Positions 5,472-6,313 of a stretch of 6,313 bases of DNA are shown here, piece by piece. Source of the stretch: JTS-RE37 sp041744575 (GTDB lineage Bacteria > Bacteroidota > Bacteroidia > Flavobacteriales > Flavobacteriaceae); contig JBGTKP010000012.1 of the NCBI GenBank assembly GCA_041744575.1, forward strand, positions 1 through 6,313, written 5' to 3'. A program made the position numbers and the translations under genes. How positions within the stretch are numbered: the stretch's first letter is position 1; every line of letters starts with the position of its first letter. Under the pieces are notes generated by a model. It worked only from the letters and a program-made list of their open reading frames with translations, had not been told where the DNA came from and ran no database searches.

Positions 5472-5840
5472 ACTTCCGCAAGTTCCGTCACAGAATTCTA
5501 CAAACGCAAATGAACAAAAGATACTTAGTATTGTTTATGATCTCCTACCTACTCAGTCTAATGGCAGCTTCGGCAGGCAGGTTTGGTTCGTTTTATTCAT
5601 GTTATTTTTAAAAGCTCCCCTCTTTGGATAAAGAGGGGTATCCGCCATGGCGGACGGGGAGATTGAAGGGATATACTGTTTATCCCTCCGTCTTCGCTAA
5701 AGCAAAAGCTCCTCCCTTTGAAAAAAAGGGAGGAGCTTTTGCTTTGTCTTTGAGGGTAACCGAAGGATTTCCAGAAATAGCAGGGACGCGAGCGGAAGTG
5801 CGTTTCGCGCCAGCGAAAAAGAGCATGGAGCGATAGCGGC
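5472..5840 (+). repeat. Composite repeat unit, copy 2
   Basis: This is the direct repeat of 4783-5148, with the same order of lead-in, B core, C element (5610-5740) and D tail. It differs by scattered substitutions and a 3-nt insertion in the tail near 5819-5822. Short frames on both strands here come from the repeat and encode low-complexity peptides with no known fold. Confidence 0.85.
5610..5740 (+). repeat. Hairpin-dense element C, copy 2, with perfected terminal palindrome
   Basis: This copy has the same length and ends as copy 1. The palindrome at 5640-5655 has lost one end base (A for G). The right part is different: 5701-5719 and 5725-5743 form a perfect 19-bp stem with a 5-nt loop, extendable by two further A-T pairs and a G-U. 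The left arm now contains an extra copy of the terminal motif AAAAGCTCC (5704-5712). Confidence 0.8.
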
Positions 5841-5847
5841 ACTGCGA

Positions 5848-5870
5848 TTTTGGCTCCGGGGGAGTCAAAA
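5848..5870. other. Hairpin between composite copies 2 and 3
   Basis: TTTTGGCTCC (5848-5857) pairs with GGAGTCAAAA (5861-5870) around a GGG loop, 10 bp with one G-U pair. It lies just after the D tail of copy 2, in a short sequence not seen elsewhere in the window. Confidence 0.4.
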
Positions 5871-5889
5871 ATTTCCTTAAATCCTTCTT

Positions 5890-6066
5890 GATCTCCTACC
5901 TACTCCGCCAAATAGCGGATTCGGCAGGCAGGTTTGGTTCATTTCATTACTGCGATTATTAAAAGCTCCCCTCTTTGGATAAAGAGGGGTGTCCGCCATG
6001 GCGGACGGGGAGATTGACTGGGATAAACTATTTATCCCTCCGTCTTCGCTTTGTTTTTGAAGGGAC
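5890..6066 (+). repeat. Composite repeat unit, copy 3 (truncated: B core plus shortened C)
   Basis: The B-like core (5892-5945) is followed by a C element starting at 5961. It keeps the first hairpin, the intact palindrome GTCCGCCATGGCGGAC (5991-6006) and the GGGATAAA/TTTATCCC hairpin. After CTTCGCT (ending 6050) it jumps directly to sequence that follows the C element in copy 2. The terminal hairpin and right inverted end are missing. Confidence 0.8.
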
Positions 6067-6067
6067 C

Positions 6068-6215
6068 TGAAGAATTTAAAGTCGAAAATTATCTTTCCCT
6101 TACCCTAAAGGGCAATAATTTTCTATGTCAGTGCTATTTTTATAGGATTTTTCCTCCCTTTTAGGGTTGGGGAAAAGAAAAATCCAGTTTCATTGGCTTA
6201 TCCATTACTCACATT
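6068..6215 (+). repeat. Repeat module A, copy 3 (left end lost)
   Basis: This aligns to 4494-4641 at a constant offset of 1574 with few differences. It keeps the internal GGATTTTTC/GAAAAATCC pairing. The left inverted end seen in copy 2 is absent: the sequence instead continues from the fragment of tail D at the end of composite copy 3. The right end reads CATTACTCACATT, a mutated form of the copy 2 terminus. Confidence 0.8.
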
Positions 6216-6285
6216 ATAATAACTTACACTTGTTTCTAATTTTCTCCTCATTGCTCTGCCTAAAGGCAGGCTTGGTTCATTTTAT
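6214..6285 (+). repeat. Repeat module B, copy 3 (internally deleted)
   Basis: It follows module A directly, as in copy 2. Compared with copy 2 it lacks about 13 nt after GCCTAAAGGC, explained as a 9-nt loss between two GGC triplets plus a 4-nt loss. It then runs into a new C element, so here the B module of the A-B pair and the B core of the B-C unit are one and the same. Confidence 0.75.
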
Positions 6286-6299
6286 TCAGGTAATTAATA

Positions 6300-6313
6300 A
6301 AAGCTCCCCTCTT
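6300..6313 (+). repeat. Hairpin-dense element C, copy 4 (runs off the window)
   Basis: AAAAGCTCCCCTCT and following bases match the first 14 nt of C copies 1-3, in the same position after a B module. The array therefore continues beyond the window. Confidence 0.7.

Noticed and set aside
5597..5868. Short frames on both strands within composite repeat copy 2
   Set aside because: They are made of the palindromic repeat itself and its tail; the peptides are low-complexity products of repeat sequence.
4780..6060. Possible CRISPR array from regularly recurring sequences
   Set aside because: The repeats are hundreds of bases long, composite and unevenly spaced, there are no uniform short spacers, and no cas gene is visible.

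Overview
The window looks like a piece of a Bacteroidota chromosome. The kynurenine 3-monooxygenase, the Nif3 protein and the coiled-coil partner that follows it are all of the type seen in that phylum. Two genes also have exact TAnnTTTG boxes, the Bacteroidota -7 promoter element, and Shine-Dalgarno sequences are weak or absent. A finer placement (for example Saprospiria or Chitinophagia) is only a guess.

Layout. Positions 1-330 hold no gene but two dispersed repeat modules, here called B (1-101) and A (140-301). A solitary ClpP-type serine protease follows (357-905, +) with a strong hairpin behind it. After a 270-nt intergenic stretch comes kynurenine 3-monooxygenase (1176-2522, +). Convergent to it is a two-gene minus-strand operon, a Nif3-like dinuclear-metal protein (4454-3354) followed after 2 nt by a coiled-coil protein of the COG1579 zinc-ribbon family (3351-2572). 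The two transcription units share one hairpin at 2526-2550.

From 4480 to the end (about 1.8 kb) I see no credible gene. This stretch is a mosaic of repeats. Module A is a 162-bp MITE-like element with terminal inverted repeats. Module B is a GC-skewed linker. Module C is a hairpin-dense element bounded by AAAAGCTCC/GGAGCTTTT, and module D is a GC-rich tail. A-B and B-C-D combinations recur in the same orientation. The window ends inside a fourth C copy.

The genes do not form one pathway: protein quality control (ClpP), tryptophan/kynurenine catabolism or NAD synthesis (KMO), and a conserved housekeeping pair of unclear role (Nif3 and the COG1579 protein). The most unusual points are the loss of all four expected zinc-ligand cysteines in the COG1579 protein, and the modular repeat array, whose copies record hairpin-associated deletion, palindrome perfection and apparent homogenisation. 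I found no CRISPR array, tRNA, rRNA, transposase, integrase or defence system.
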